This document shows, in pieces, positions 34,360 to 42,720 of a DNA stretch of 64,000 nucleotides (positions are counted from its first letter, which is position 1; every line of letters starts with the position of its first letter). The translations under genes were made by a program, and so were the position numbers. The stretch lies in the NCBI RefSeq assembly GCF_000280495.2, contig NZ_CP018016.1, positions 3,596,001 through 3,660,000 on the forward strand. Reading direction: 5' to 3'. The notes under the pieces were generated by a model. The model saw nothing but the letters and a program-made list of their open reading frames with translations, made no database searches and had not been told where the DNA came from. The DNA is from Kosakonia radicincitans DSM 16656 (GTDB lineage Bacteria > Pseudomonadota > Gammaproteobacteria > Enterobacterales > Enterobacteriaceae).

Positions 34360-35493
34360 TCACACCTCCTGCTCTGGCGCTGCCGGGGCTGCTGCGAGCA
34401 TTGTCCGATAGGCAGATGGGTGATATATGCCGTGTGATACCCATGCCGCATTGAGCATTTCTTCGGTCGGCTCAACCGGCACCAGTTTCCACCCATCCGG
34501 CAACGTGTAACCGCCTGATATTGTTGGGATGCTGCTATCAGCGGCTGGAGTAACCACAGCGCGAAGCGTTGCGCTAATTTGCTCCCGTAGCTGCTGGCTC
34601 CCCTGATACTTCACCGCGGTATCACGCAACTGGTTAACGAGTTCGCGGTAAATATGAGGCGGTAACGTGTAAGCCGGAGTTACAGGTTCGGTTTGCATGG
34701 CGGCGCGGCAGGCCTGCCAAGAGTGCCAGGCGCGGTCTATGAACTCGTTATAGTAACCTCCCATCGATGTGCGCTGACCTTCAACATAGGCCTTCGGTTC
34801 GTCGGCGTAGACACACCACCATTGCTCGAATGTTTCACGATTATCAGGCACAGTCGCCGATGATTTGTCTTTAACCCCGTGCTTACTGGTCTTGCTGTAA
34901 AACACATGCGGAGCGCCGCTTTCTGTCGACGGAACGTAACCTAACGCAAGCATCTTGTGGTCATCATCGGGAATAACGGCGATGTAGCTTGACGCCTTCC
35001 CATGCCCGCAGCAGCTTTCGATAGTGGTAATTCCCCGTTGCCACAAACCGATAACCTCGGAGACCAGACAGGCGTCAATATCGACGACCTTTCCGGCAGG
35101 TGTGACTACGGTAATGCAACCATCATACGTGCCAAAACCTGCGCTGGAACAGTCCGGCCATTTATCAGGCACCGCCACCGGCGCTGGCTCATCAAAATCA
35201 GGGTCTGCGTATGGCTCGTTGATGTGTTTAGCCGCTGGCGCTGGCGGTGCGGCGTAGAGATAGTAAACATCATCCGGTAATCGGTGAGCCGCAGACGAAT
35301 AGACCAGCGCGAACTTATTTCCATCAGGTCGCCCGCTTTGTATATCCAGCGTAGCAACCGGCTCGCTGTCCATTCCCGCCAGCGCAACATCAACGAGCGT
35401 CATAATCTCGTCGTCATTAATCGGCGTGATGATTCGTGCGCTGCCAAATTCTTTGATTTCTTCCAGCCGTTCACGGCTCATTTGTGCTGTCAT
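34360..35493 (-). CDS. Mosaic Ead/Eaa-like phage protein
   Basis: A 377-residue protein built of modules common in enterobacterial phage accessory genes: N-terminal LEEIKEFGSARIITPINDDE, a central part with a possible metal site (TTIESCCGHGKASSYIAVIP), an ETFEQWWCVYADEPKAYVEG block, and a C-terminal YTLPDGWKLVPVEPTEEM block. Such proteins vary by module shuffling and have no established role. ATGA overlap with the upstream gene. Confidence 0.7.
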   Translation of the reverse strand: MTAQMSRERLEEIKEFGSARIITPINDDEIMTLVDVALAGMDSEPVATLDIQSGRPDGNKFALVYSSAAHRLPDDVYYLYAAPPAPAAKHINEPYADPDFDEPAPVAVPDKWPDCSSAGFGTYDGCITVVTPAGKVVDIDACLVSEVIGLWQRGITTIESCCGHGKASSYIAVIPDDDHKMLALGYVPSTESGAPHVFYSKTSKHGVKDKSSATVPDNRETFEQWWCVYADEPKAYVEGQRTSMGGYYNEFIDRAWHSWQACRAAMQTEPVTPAYTLPPHIYRELVNQLRDTAVKYQGSQQLREQISATLRAVVTPAADSSIPTISGGYTLPDGWKLVPVEPTEEMLNAAWVSHGIYHPSAYRTMLAAAPAAPEQEV

Positions 35494-35669
35494 ACGGCCT
35501 CCTCGTCGTTGATGTCTACTTCATGAAAGCCGTAGTTGCAGTTATTGAGGAAAATTTCGCGAGCTTCATCCTCAATATCTTTTTCGCTCGCATCATCTTC
35601 GATCTCGAAATATTCAACGATAATCCCGCCAGCAAAAGGCGTTTCAATAATTACCTGGAACTTACGCAT
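35490..35669 (-). CDS. 59-residue acidic phage protein
   Basis: It begins MRKFQVIIETPFAGGIIVEY and ends in a strongly acidic helix with NNCNYGFHEVDINDEEAV. The stop overlaps the next start (GTATGA). A small alpha/beta phage protein family with this outline is common near Ead-type genes. Function unknown. Confidence 0.65.
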   Translation of the reverse strand: MRKFQVIIETPFAGGIIVEYFEIEDDASEKDIEDEAREIFLNNCNYGFHEVDINDEEAV

Positions 35670-35671
35670 AC

Positions 35672-36493
35672 CTACTCCCCCACATCCAGTTTGATGCCAG
35701 CGGCGACGAGAGCATCAATAACTTGTTGTTTATCAAGCACCGCCACCTCTCGACAGTAATCGTCATCATCAAATTCTGTGTACATGGTCTTAGGCAGCTT
35801 CACCGAGCGTGAGTCCGCCACGAACGACACATCGGAAAGAACAAGTTTGACGCCGGCAGCTGCGCAGGCTTTCTGGATTTCAAAAATTGAATACACTGGA
35901 TATCGCTCAGAGCCATCACAGCAACGGTCTTTCTCGCTACGGGAAACTTCGACATCATCCCAGTAATCATCCGGGCCACGTCCAGCCTGAATCCAGATGA
36001 GATGCGCATGAGGCTTCGGCAACTTAACGCTCACCGTCCGCGCTTCTCCGTCGCGATGCATCAGCGCCATCTTTTTCAGGTCATCCTGCGCCCGCTGGAA
36101 CTTCATGCCGTAATCAGTGGCGAGCGCTTCCAGTTCGGTGATGCGATCATGCAAAGCAGCAATTTCCAGCTCAGCAGCGTCGGCGTAATGCACGTTTTCA
36201 TGCTGCTCATCCCAAAGGTCAGACTCAAGACGCTTTATTTTGTCGCGCTGAAGGTCTGCTAGTTCTTCAAGCTCAGCAATCCGCGCGTCTTTGGCGTCAC
36301 GCTCTGCCAGCAGGGCGAGGATGTTGGCTGGATTTGATGCTCCGTTGTGGTAGCTAATTAACGTAAACTCATCCAGAGATAATCCTCGCTCCAAATCCAC
36401 ATCGTCAGGGAGAGATAGGAATTTTTTCCATGCATCCATTGCTACTTCTGCCGCTGCTTTCAGCTTAATCGCCAGCTCGTCGTTGTTAGTCAT
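35672..36493 (-). CDS. Ead/Ea22-like phage protein
   Basis: A 273-residue protein: helical N-terminus (ELAIKLKAAAEVAMDAWKKF), ANILALLAERDAKDARIAEL and a coiled coil at about 60-145, then a C-terminal half with repeated SVKLPK blocks and QQVIDALVAAGIKLDVGE. This matches the Ea22/Ead group of lambdoid accessory proteins. Function unknown. 8-bp overlap with the preceding gene. Confidence 0.72.
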   Translation of the reverse strand: MTNNDELAIKLKAAAEVAMDAWKKFLSLPDDVDLERGLSLDEFTLISYHNGASNPANILALLAERDAKDARIAELEELADLQRDKIKRLESDLWDEQHENVHYADAAELEIAALHDRITELEALATDYGMKFQRAQDDLKKMALMHRDGEARTVSVKLPKPHAHLIWIQAGRGPDDYWDDVEVSRSEKDRCCDGSERYPVYSIFEIQKACAAAGVKLVLSDVSFVADSRSVKLPKTMYTEFDDDDYCREVAVLDKQQVIDALVAAGIKLDVGE

Positions 36494-36680
36494 GCTGCAC
36501 CGCCTGCTTGATAGCTTCGTTTAATGAGTTCAAAACCATGTCTGTGAGCACGCCTTTGCCGTTCACCATGACATGAGCTTCAATTTCTGAACGCGCAGAC
36601 TTTAACAGGCCGACAGTGACAGTCACACGGCGCTGATTTTCAGCATTCAATAGTTTGATGCGTTTAATCGGATCACTCAT
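36486..36680 (-). CDS. Hypothetical phage protein, possible small DNA-binding protein
   Basis: A 64-residue, helical protein (RRVTVTVGLLKSARSEIEAH, LTDMVLNSLNEAIKQAV). Size and layout recall ribbon-helix-helix proteins, but no diagnostic motif is present. Overlaps both neighbours by 8 bp. Confidence 0.6.
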   Translation of the reverse strand: MSDPIKRIKLLNAENQRRVTVTVGLLKSARSEIEAHVMVNGKGVLTDMVLNSLNEAIKQAVQHD

Positions 36681-36897
36681 GGCCTTCTCCTGCGTTGCCT
36701 TTCACCGCCATGTGTTCGCGGATTTGCGAAATTAATTCTTCCGCATCGACTTCGAAGCGTTCAAGCGTTGAACATCCGCCTACCTTGTCACCAGCGACGC
36801 GATAACCAAAATCGTCATTTCCAACGCAAAGTGATAAGCCACCCGATTGATTGCGCGAAATTTCGACATACACGTTACCTGGTTTTAATTCGCTCAT
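36673..36897 (-). CDS. Hypothetical phage protein
   Basis: A 74-residue protein with a beta-rich first half (NVYVEISRNQSGGLSLCVGN) and a helical end. Overlaps neighbours by 4 and 8 bp in the early leftward operon. Not recognised. Confidence 0.6.
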   Translation of the reverse strand: MSELKPGNVYVEISRNQSGGLSLCVGNDDFGYRVAGDKVGGCSTLERFEVDAEELISQIREHMAVKGNAGEGHE

Positions 36898-37388
36898 GAT
36901 TGCACCCCCTTCACCTGCTCAGACTGGCTGGCATCACGGTCAATACGCTCAATTTCTGCGGCAATCAGTGCGCCAGCTTTCACAAGGTCGCGGCGCGGGT
37001 TAGTAGGCTTCCACCATTTCTTATCCCACGGCCAATTACCTGGCTCGGCCTCGGATTGATAAGCGCCAGGGTTTGATTTGAAAATCCATCCGCGCGAATT
37101 TACATGCTTCGCATAACAAGCTGCCGCACCTGCCATTTCTCCGCTGGTATGCATATCGTCATGTTTAGGTGTCCAGCCCTCTGCTGACTGCTGGCGCTGG
37201 CGTTCGGCGATGATGTCGGTGATTGCCGCTGATAACGCCGCATTCTCCGCAGCCAACTGCTTAACCTGCGCCTCAAGCGCTATATGCTCTTTCATTGAGT
37301 ACAGATAAATGCGCTCTTTGATCGTCAGTTCGCCCGCTATTTCAAGTGAAGCGATAAGCTTTTTCACAGATTCTATATTCATTGTCAT
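36894..37388 (-). CDS. Phage protein with conserved GEMA..AACYA motif
   Basis: A 164-residue protein: a helical N-terminus (ALEAQVKQLAAENAALSAAI), then the widely shared phage block IIAERQRQQSAEGWTPKHDD, GEMAGAAACYAKH, WPWDKKWWKPTNPRRDLVKA and GALIAAEIERIDR. The block is frequent in enterobacterial phage accessory genes; biochemical role unknown. Confidence 0.7.
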   Translation of the reverse strand: MTMNIESVKKLIASLEIAGELTIKERIYLYSMKEHIALEAQVKQLAAENAALSAAITDIIAERQRQQSAEGWTPKHDDMHTSGEMAGAAACYAKHVNSRGWIFKSNPGAYQSEAEPGNWPWDKKWWKPTNPRRDLVKAGALIAAEIERIDRDASQSEQVKGVQS

Positions 37389-37507
37389 GCCGCCTTAACC
37401 AGATAATAAAGACCGATGAGGCCACTGATAATCAGTGTCCAGCCACAAAAGTTAATCACCGATTCAAGCATAACCTGCTGAATTTTTGAGTGTTTTTCAT
37501 ATTTCAT
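37385..37507 (-). CDS. 40-residue membrane micro-protein
   Basis: MKYEKHSKIQQVMLESVINF then a membrane helix (CGWTLIISGLIGLYYLV). It overlaps the upstream gene by 4 bp and the downstream start by 4 bp (ATGA), so it sits in the operon chain like the 26-residue membrane peptide at 34007. Unknown role; exclusion or host-membrane effects are possible. Confidence 0.55.
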   Translation of the reverse strand: MKYEKHSKIQQVMLESVINFCGWTLIISGLIGLYYLVKAA

Positions 37508-37749
37508 TTTTCGCCATTCTCTTTCCGTTCGCGCCAGTAATTTAGGCGCTCTCTAAAAAACTCCCGGTACGTTTCCGGCGTCGCATCAAGCTGTTCGGTG
37601 ATAGCCAGACGAGTCATTTTTTTCTCGTAAAGCTGCCGAATCATCGCGGCGGCACGCATGTCGTAATGCTCTTTGAGCTGACATTCCTGCGGCCATAACG
37701 CGCGGTTGTGCGGCAGGCCGGGCGGGAGATAATCCGATTGCCCGGCCAT
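37504..37749 (-). CDS. Hypothetical phage protein
   Basis: An 81-residue protein with a helix-turn-helix-like segment (MIRQLYEKKMTRLAITEQLD, ATPETYREF). It may bind DNA. Immediately downstream of the 228-residue gene in the early operon. Family not recognised. Confidence 0.6.
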   Translation of the reverse strand: MAGQSDYLPPGLPHNRALWPQECQLKEHYDMRAAAMIRQLYEKKMTRLAITEQLDATPETYREFFRERLNYWRERKENGEK

Positions 37750-37752
37750 TGG

Positions 37753-38439
37753 TTACGCCCTGGTATTTTTTTCCGAGTGAACGTAGAAACGTGGATCGAC
37801 GCTGGTAAGCGTGAAATGCGGTACCGGCATATCGTCATGCCGTGTAATACCGACATAGTTCGACTTCATCATGCCGAATACACGTCTCTGAAGTTGCTGG
37901 AGCGACATCTTTACGCTGGGGTGATACTTAGCAATAGCGGCGAGAATGGCCTGATATGACAATGTCTTGCCTTTCATCAGTGCGACAAGTTTCTGTGCTG
38001 AGAGATCTTCACCCTGGGATTCATCAGCAGCTGATTTTTCTGATTTAATCGGTGTGATGGTTTCCAGCAGCATGCGGCAGCGCCCGCGGGTGCCGACGCG
38101 ATGCCCGGTTTTCTTATCGTAGTTTTCCTTGCTACCGGCAGTCCACACGGTCGCAGTTTCGCGAATTTTAACGGTGTGCTCACCATCAGAACGGATCACC
38201 ACCGCTGTGTGGGTTTTGCGGAATCTGGTTGCGCTGGTTTCAGGTGTGGCTTTTTTGGCTTTTGCTGTTGCTTTGGTGGCAACGCGGGGTTTAACAACCT
38301 GAACCGGGCGAGGTGGTGGCACATAAGCTGAGCGGCTACGGGCGCGGGCACCAGCATTCATCTGCCACAAAATAACGGCAGTGTAGTCGCAGCCATCATC
38401 TTCATGTTTGGTGCGATCGGTATAAATAATTTCGGTCAT
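37753..38439 (-). CDS. Hypothetical phage protein after the helicase gene
   Basis: A 228-residue protein with a basic Ala/Lys/Pro-rich linker (about 40-70), a beta-rich central part and a helical C-terminus (MSLQQLQRRVFGMMKSNYVG) that could be winged-helix. The ATG is preceded by the recurrent GAGGAAAGACCA element. Its place in the replication block suggests a replication-linked role; unproven. Confidence 0.65.
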   Translation of the reverse strand: MTEIIYTDRTKHEDDGCDYTAVILWQMNAGARARSRSAYVPPPRPVQVVKPRVATKATAKAKKATPETSATRFRKTHTAVVIRSDGEHTVKIRETATVWTAGSKENYDKKTGHRVGTRGRCRMLLETITPIKSEKSAADESQGEDLSAQKLVALMKGKTLSYQAILAAIAKYHPSVKMSLQQLQRRVFGMMKSNYVGITRHDDMPVPHFTLTSVDPRFYVHSEKNTRA

Positions 38440-38481
38440 TGGTCTTTCCTCTTTGGTTTTAAAAGCGCTGGTCAGGCGCGG

Positions 38482-39873
38482 TTAAAATGCATCGGTTCTG
38501 TACTTCTCTGAATATTTTCTCGCCTGTTTTCGTGGCTTAGTGGCCTCCAGTTGAATGCGCGTTTTTTCTTTGCCGACATGCTGATCCATTGGCAGGAAGT
38601 GGCCGTTTTTAAACTCCTGGTAAATTACGGTACCGGCAGCGGCAAAGCGGCATTTGCCAAGGATGACTTCCGCCACGCCAGCTGCTGGGCTTTCCGGGTT
38701 ATAAACTTCGTCGCGGTACAGGAAAAGAATGCTGTCGGCATCCTGCTCGATAGAGCCGGAATCACGCAGGTCGGACATTACCGGGCGGCGCTGTGCCGCC
38801 GGGCGGGCGTCAACTGCACGTGATAACTGGCTAAGGGCAAACACCGGCGTATGCAGACGCATCGCCATCGTTTTGAGGTTTCGTGATATGTGGGCAATAG
38901 CGAGATCGTTACGTTCAGCTTTGGGCTTTTTAACCAGTCCCATGTAATCGATCGCAATCATCCCCAGATGCGGGTAGCGGCGTTTGTGCGTCTCAGCAAT
39001 AGCGCGAATCTGCTCGATAGTCAGATCTGTAGCATCAACGATCCAGATATCGCGGTCATTCAGCAATGTGAGTGCATTTGTCAGGCGCGCCCAGTCCTCA
39101 TCATCCATATCGCGAGGATTACGCAGACGTGACACGGACATATTCCCGTTCCCTGCAAGTGAACGCTCGACGATCTGCCCGGCCTGCATCTCCATGCTGA
39201 ATATCAGCGCCCCGCTACGCCGTTCTGTAACGCTATGGACGATATTCAGCGTAAATTCTGTTTTACCCATCCCCGGGCGACCGGCCACCACAATTAAATC
39301 GGTGGTGTTTATCCCGCCCATTGCATGATCAAGATCGTCGATGCCAGTAAGCAGATTCCGCACCGATGCATCACCATCCATACGCTTCTGAACCGTGTCC
39401 ATGTACGCTGGCAAAAGTTCAGAAATGTGGACAGGCTGAACGTCGCCAGTATCAGCAGTCATATCCAGCAGCTGCGCGACGGCATTTTCTGTAACCAGAT
39501 CACGCTGTTCCTGATTAATTGCGTTACGGATGCTGTCGGCCCCTTCCTGAAGCAGCTTAGCCATTTCGCGGCTGCGCCAGGCCTTAACCATTTTTCCGGC
39601 GTAGCCTTTGAGGTTTGCCACGGTCGCTGGCTGTTTGCAGATTTCGGCCAGATTGCCCAGCGTCCCTTGGCCGCCCAGCGCTTCACTTACAAACAGCAGA
39701 TCGATCATGCCGTTAGTCAGCGCCTGCTTTTTGATTTCGCTAAATGCGCGGCGGTAAAAGCTCGTGCTGAATGCCACGTCCGGTGTTGTTGCGATAACGT
39801 CGAACGCGTCAGGCGTGGCGCCGCCGTTAATCAGTCCGGCCAGCACGATGGATTCCAGTTGTTGTGGACTCAC
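38482..39873 (-). CDS. Replicative DNA helicase, DnaB family
   Basis: A 463-residue phage DnaB-like helicase. The N-terminal helical domain spans about 1-110; the RecA-like ATPase domain has Walker A GRPGMGKT at 198-205, Walker B MIAIDYMGLV, and SDLRDSGSIEQDADSILFLY. It would unwind the origin after loading by the initiator encoded just upstream. The GTG start overlaps the initiator stop (GTGA) behind GAGGGGG. No frameshift. Confidence 0.92.
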   Translation of the reverse strand: MSPQQLESIVLAGLINGGATPDAFDVIATTPDVAFSTSFYRRAFSEIKKQALTNGMIDLLFVSEALGGQGTLGNLAEICKQPATVANLKGYAGKMVKAWRSREMAKLLQEGADSIRNAINQEQRDLVTENAVAQLLDMTADTGDVQPVHISELLPAYMDTVQKRMDGDASVRNLLTGIDDLDHAMGGINTTDLIVVAGRPGMGKTEFTLNIVHSVTERRSGALIFSMEMQAGQIVERSLAGNGNMSVSRLRNPRDMDDEDWARLTNALTLLNDRDIWIVDATDLTIEQIRAIAETHKRRYPHLGMIAIDYMGLVKKPKAERNDLAIAHISRNLKTMAMRLHTPVFALSQLSRAVDARPAAQRRPVMSDLRDSGSIEQDADSILFLYRDEVYNPESPAAGVAEVILGKCRFAAAGTVIYQEFKNGHFLPMDQHVGKEKTRIQLEATKPRKQARKYSEKYRTDAF

Positions 39874-41246
39874 AATGCCCCCTCGCGAGTTTTGCGAAGT
39901 GTTTCGGGTTTCATCAGGTAGTCAAAATTTGCGCGCCAGCCGTCGTCATGCTCGCCACCAAAATAAAAATCTGATGCTGTTTCGCGGAAGCGCGCGAAAT
40001 ACCCAAGGAATGCCCCGGTCGTTTTATTTTTCATGTGCGCAGCCAGGCGGATGATTGAACGGCGGCGATCGGTGTCCAGTTCAGCAGCAGGCAGAACATC
40101 AGCGAAAATTTCGTTGTAGCCGTTCATAACGGCTTCCGGATCGATCTCAGCTTCCAGAACGGCCCACGCCTCAGCGTCGGCAAGGTAGCCATCAAAGCGG
40201 CATACACGGCAGATATTTGCCGGTTTCGGCAGATTATCGCCACGGCGGCGCCATGTGGCCAGCACCCAGCGAATAACTAACTGAACATCATCCAGCGTAT
40301 AACCGTCGCGAGTAGTCGTGGGGGTCATGAGCATCAGGAACGGTTTCATGTCTCGGCAGTGGGTACCGGTTTGCACGTTGTAAAACTCCAATGCTTTTTT
40401 CGCATCAGCAAGAAGTTGTTCGCGGGAAATATTTTCCACTGAGGAGGTTGCCGGGTGCGCGCCAATAACAGCGATCCCTTCAAATTCGTAGCGCTCTGTA
40501 ATTACGCCATCTCGTACCAGAATAAAACCGTCACTAAGCTGTTTTAGTTTTATTACGGATTTGTCACGCACGTTGATGCGGTCAATTTCAATACCACACT
40601 GTTCGCCATCACTGCTGGTGACAAGTAAATCTACCCGGCCTCTACGGCCATCACCGCGATCCGCTACTGGATATTCGCGCTGGCATTCGAAACCTGCACC
40701 AACAATCACAGCCTCAACAGCATCATGAAGTTCGCCAGCTTTATCAAAATCGAATTTACCTTCGAGGAGCGAGATCAATTGCTCACGCAAAACATGACCG
40801 TCATTTCTCCCAACGGGAGATTTAGAGGGAGCATTACTCTCTGTAGTATTCTCTGTATGAATGTTTGCTGGTTTTCCGCATGCTTGCTTGCTGGTTTTCC
40901 GCATTCCAGTTTGTGGTTTTTCCGCATCCTTGTTTGCAGATACAAGTGCCTGATATAAAACATCATTATCAACTTTGTAGAAAAGTCGTGCAGGTACTCC
41001 CTTTTTTTTCTCAATCAGTACACCAAGTGAACGAAGTTTCTTACGTGCCCCTTCCTGCTCATAACGGGAAAGCCCGGTTTCCTCTTCCCATTCCTCCTGG
41101 GTTTTATATACCCATCCGTCATCATCTGATCGATTTGTCCAGTAGGTCATCTGAGACAGAAAAAGCGCGGCAGCAACGCCAATGTTCAGGCGTATAAAAC
41201 TACGCTGGAAGGCGATCGGCCTGTCGAGTAGTGGCAAGATATTCAT
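39870..41246 (-). CDS. Phage replication initiator (O-like) with internal PD-(D/E)XK-like domain
   Basis: A 458-residue protein. Residues 1-100 form a winged-helix region (GVAAALFLSQMTYWTNRSDD, WEEETGLSRYEQEGARKKLR). Residues 105-145 are a linker encoded by the origin iterons. Residues 150-250 look like a restriction-endonuclease-type fold (GAGFECQREYPVADRGDGRR, RVDLLV with D206, IEID with E220, then K-rich VIKLKQL). From 275 onward comes a conserved phage replication C-terminal domain. The central domain is unusual for an O-like protein. Confidence 0.78.
   Translation of the reverse strand: MNILPLLDRPIAFQRSFIRLNIGVAAALFLSQMTYWTNRSDDDGWVYKTQEEWEEETGLSRYEQEGARKKLRSLGVLIEKKKGVPARLFYKVDNDVLYQALVSANKDAEKPQTGMRKTSKQACGKPANIHTENTTESNAPSKSPVGRNDGHVLREQLISLLEGKFDFDKAGELHDAVEAVIVGAGFECQREYPVADRGDGRRGRVDLLVTSSDGEQCGIEIDRINVRDKSVIKLKQLSDGFILVRDGVITERYEFEGIAVIGAHPATSSVENISREQLLADAKKALEFYNVQTGTHCRDMKPFLMLMTPTTTRDGYTLDDVQLVIRWVLATWRRRGDNLPKPANICRVCRFDGYLADAEAWAVLEAEIDPEAVMNGYNEIFADVLPAAELDTDRRRSIIRLAAHMKNKTTGAFLGYFARFRETASDFYFGGEHDDGWRANFDYLMKPETLRKTREGAL
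40870..40927. repeat. Three 23-bp-spaced iterons: predicted phage replication origin
   Basis: TTTTCCGCAT occurs at 40872-40881, 40895-40904 and 40918-40927, exactly 23 bp apart, within longer similar units (GGTTTTCCGCAT). They lie inside the initiator gene, as in lambda ori, next to AT-rich sequence. The encoded linker is of low conservation, consistent with selection on DNA rather than protein. Confidence 0.75.
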
Positions 41247-41248
41247 CG

Positions 41249-41470
41249 TCAGATCCCCAGCGATTCAGCCAACTGGCGGCAGGCAATTTCGTAATCTTTC
41301 GGAGTGAGAAAAACGCACTCTTCCAACATTTCAGCTTTGCGCTGCTCGTAGGCCTCCCATTTTTTGGCAGAAAGTCGCTCTTCAAAAATGTCCCGCACAT
41401 CGCTAACCGGCACGGGTTCACCGTTCAGGCGAAAGCCGTTCCGCCAGGTGATACGATCTTGAGTTTTCAT
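41249..41470 (-). CDS. Hypothetical small phage protein before the initiator
   Basis: A 73-residue protein (ITWRNGFRLNGEPVPVSDVR, LTPKDYEIACRQLAESLGI). The start follows the recurrent GAGGAAAGACCA element. It could be a small regulatory or replication accessory protein; no family recognised. Confidence 0.6.
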   Translation of the reverse strand: MKTQDRITWRNGFRLNGEPVPVSDVRDIFEERLSAKKWEAYEQRKAEMLEECVFLTPKDYEIACRQLAESLGI

Positions 41471-41488
41471 TGGTCTTTCCTCGCACTT

Positions 41489-41935
41489 TTAAACGCTGGT
41501 CAGCCGCTGTGTTTCCTGCATGGCCTGCAAGGCCCGTGCAACTTGCTGCGGTCTGTCTCTGGCATCGAGCAACAGCGCAATAATCGCGGCCGCGAACTCT
41601 TTAATCGCCATACAGATCAAATACTGGGTAGTCATCCCCAGTCTGGCGTAGCGTTCTGCCGGAAGCGCGGCTTCCATCGCTTTGGCCAGCGCCAGCGTTT
41701 TGTTTCTTGCCGCTTTCGTGTCACCACGCAGCCAGCGAAAAATCTGTTGTCGGTTATTGTTGATGGCGCGCCAGTCGGCCAGGCCGTTGGCATCTTCCAT
41801 CTGATGCAACTTAACGCCGCCAGTGTTACCGCCAAGACGGAACCACATGCGGGTGATCTCGATTGCTACATATTCCTGGCCGTATTCGGCCGCCCAGCTA
41901 AAAATCTCTCTTTTCAGTTCTTCAAGGCTCTCCAC
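41489..41935 (-). CDS. YdaT/CII-like early regulator (tentative)
   Basis: About 148 residues from a GTG at 41935. The start region (ELKREIFSWAAEYGQEYVAI) and the central DWRAINNNRQQIFRWLRGDT resemble YdaT-type proteins found directly after YdaS/Cro-like genes in Rac-type switches. The position corresponds to cII in lambda. Assignment is based mainly on context. Confidence 0.5.
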   Translation of the reverse strand: MESLEELKREIFSWAAEYGQEYVAIEITRMWFRLGGNTGGVKLHQMEDANGLADWRAINNNRQQIFRWLRGDTKAARNKTLALAKAMEAALPAERYARLGMTTQYLICMAIKEFAAAIIALLLDARDRPQQVARALQAMQETQRLTSV

Positions 41936-41961
41936 TTCCCGCGTCTCCTGTCGCTGCAAAC

Positions 41962-41979
41962 CTGATTACGCTTAATCAG
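41962..41979. repeat. 18-bp palindromic element, copy 1
   Basis: CTGATTACGCTTAATCAG: 7-bp arms around 4 bp, between the Cro-like and YdaT-like genes. An exact reverse-complement copy lies at 47446-47463. Confidence 0.7.
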
Positions 41980-41998
41980 ATTTCAAATTCGCATGTTG

Positions 41999-42202
41999 TT
42001 AAGCTGCGTTATCAGTTTTGGAAAGGTCCTGGTACTCGCAAGGGTCATACACGAGGTCACCATTAGTCATAAGAGAAAGGCGAGCAGCCCTTTTTTCCGG
42101 GATATGTTCCCCCCAACGAGAAACAGCCGGTTGGGATACGCCCAAGGCTTTTGCCAGTTTGGCCTTACTGCCAAAGTAATTAACCGCATCTTGAGTTAGC
42201 AC
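41999..42202 (-). CDS. Cro/YdaS-like DNA-binding protein
   Basis: A 67-residue protein with the helix-turn-helix SKAKLAKALGVSQPAVSRWG near residues 13-32, typical of Cro/YdaS proteins. The GTG at 42202 is chosen because GGAGG lies 5 bp before it. It is the first gene of the leftward early operon, divergent from the CI-like gene, and should repress cI and early promoters during lytic growth. Confidence 0.82.
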   Translation of the reverse strand: MLTQDAVNYFGSKAKLAKALGVSQPAVSRWGEHIPEKRAARLSLMTNGDLVYDPCEYQDLSKTDNAA

Positions 42203-42232
42203 AGACACCTCCAGTTATTAACGTTTGTTTGG

Positions 42233-42261
42233 AAACTACAGCTTAACATAAGGTAAGTCAA
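42233..42261 (-). promoter_or_regulatory. Leftward early promoter with CI/Cro operator
   Basis: On the minus strand TTGACT (42256-42261), 17 bp, and TAGTTT (42233-42238). The palindrome CTTAACATAAGGTAAG (42242-42257, plus strand) fills the spacer, so a bound repressor would block RNA polymerase. The CI-like gene starts 20 bp away on the other strand. Confidence 0.75.
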
Positions 42262-42280
42262 ATTAATTTACATTAACTGT

Positions 42281-42682
42281 ATGAAGAACATTGAACTGAA
42301 TGACCGCATAAGGCAGCGAAGAACAGAGCTGGAAATGTCGCAGCAGAAACTTGCAGATGCTGTGAAGGTTTCTCACGTCACTGTTTTTAAATGGGAGAAC
42401 GGGGAAACACAGCCCAGAGGAAAAAACTTATTTACTCTAAGCAAGGCATTGAAGTGTTCCCCCACCTGGTTGCTTTATGGCGATGAAGATCAAACCCCAT
42501 TGCCTCCCGCTGAGATTCCTACAGAACTGGATGATCGGCAGTTAAAACTCCTCGAGCTTTTCGATTCACTACCTGAGTCTGAAAAGGATCGCCAACTAGC
42601 TGAGCTTGAACAAAAAGTTGATGATTTCAACGCACTCTTTGAAGAGTTATTAGCAGCCAGAAAAAAAATATCAAAAAAATAA
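42281..42682 (+). CDS. CI-like prophage repressor lacking a peptidase domain
   Basis: A 133-residue protein: N-terminal HTH_3 domain (DRIRQRRTELEMSQQKLADA, then HVTVFKWENGETQP) at about 7-65, a short linker and a C-terminal acidic/basic coiled coil (about 90-133) for dimerisation. Lambda CI is about 237 residues with a LexA-like autocleavage domain, which is absent here. The repressor should therefore not be inactivated by RecA directly. The start codon has no Shine-Dalgarno, so the message may be nearly leaderless. Confidence 0.88.
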   Translation: MKNIELNDRIRQRRTELEMSQQKLADAVKVSHVTVFKWENGETQPRGKNLFTLSKALKCSPTWLLYGDEDQTPLPPAEIPTELDDRQLKLLELFDSLPESEKDRQLAELEQKVDDFNALFEELLAARKKISKK

Positions 42683-42720
42683 CTAATTTATTCAATTGGT
42701 TATTTTACCATGCCCCAAAG

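Noticed and set aside
42281..42682. RecA-cleavable lambda-type CI repressor
   Set aside because: The protein ends after the HTH and a short coiled coil; there is no Ala-Gly cleavage site and no Ser-Lys peptidase domain.
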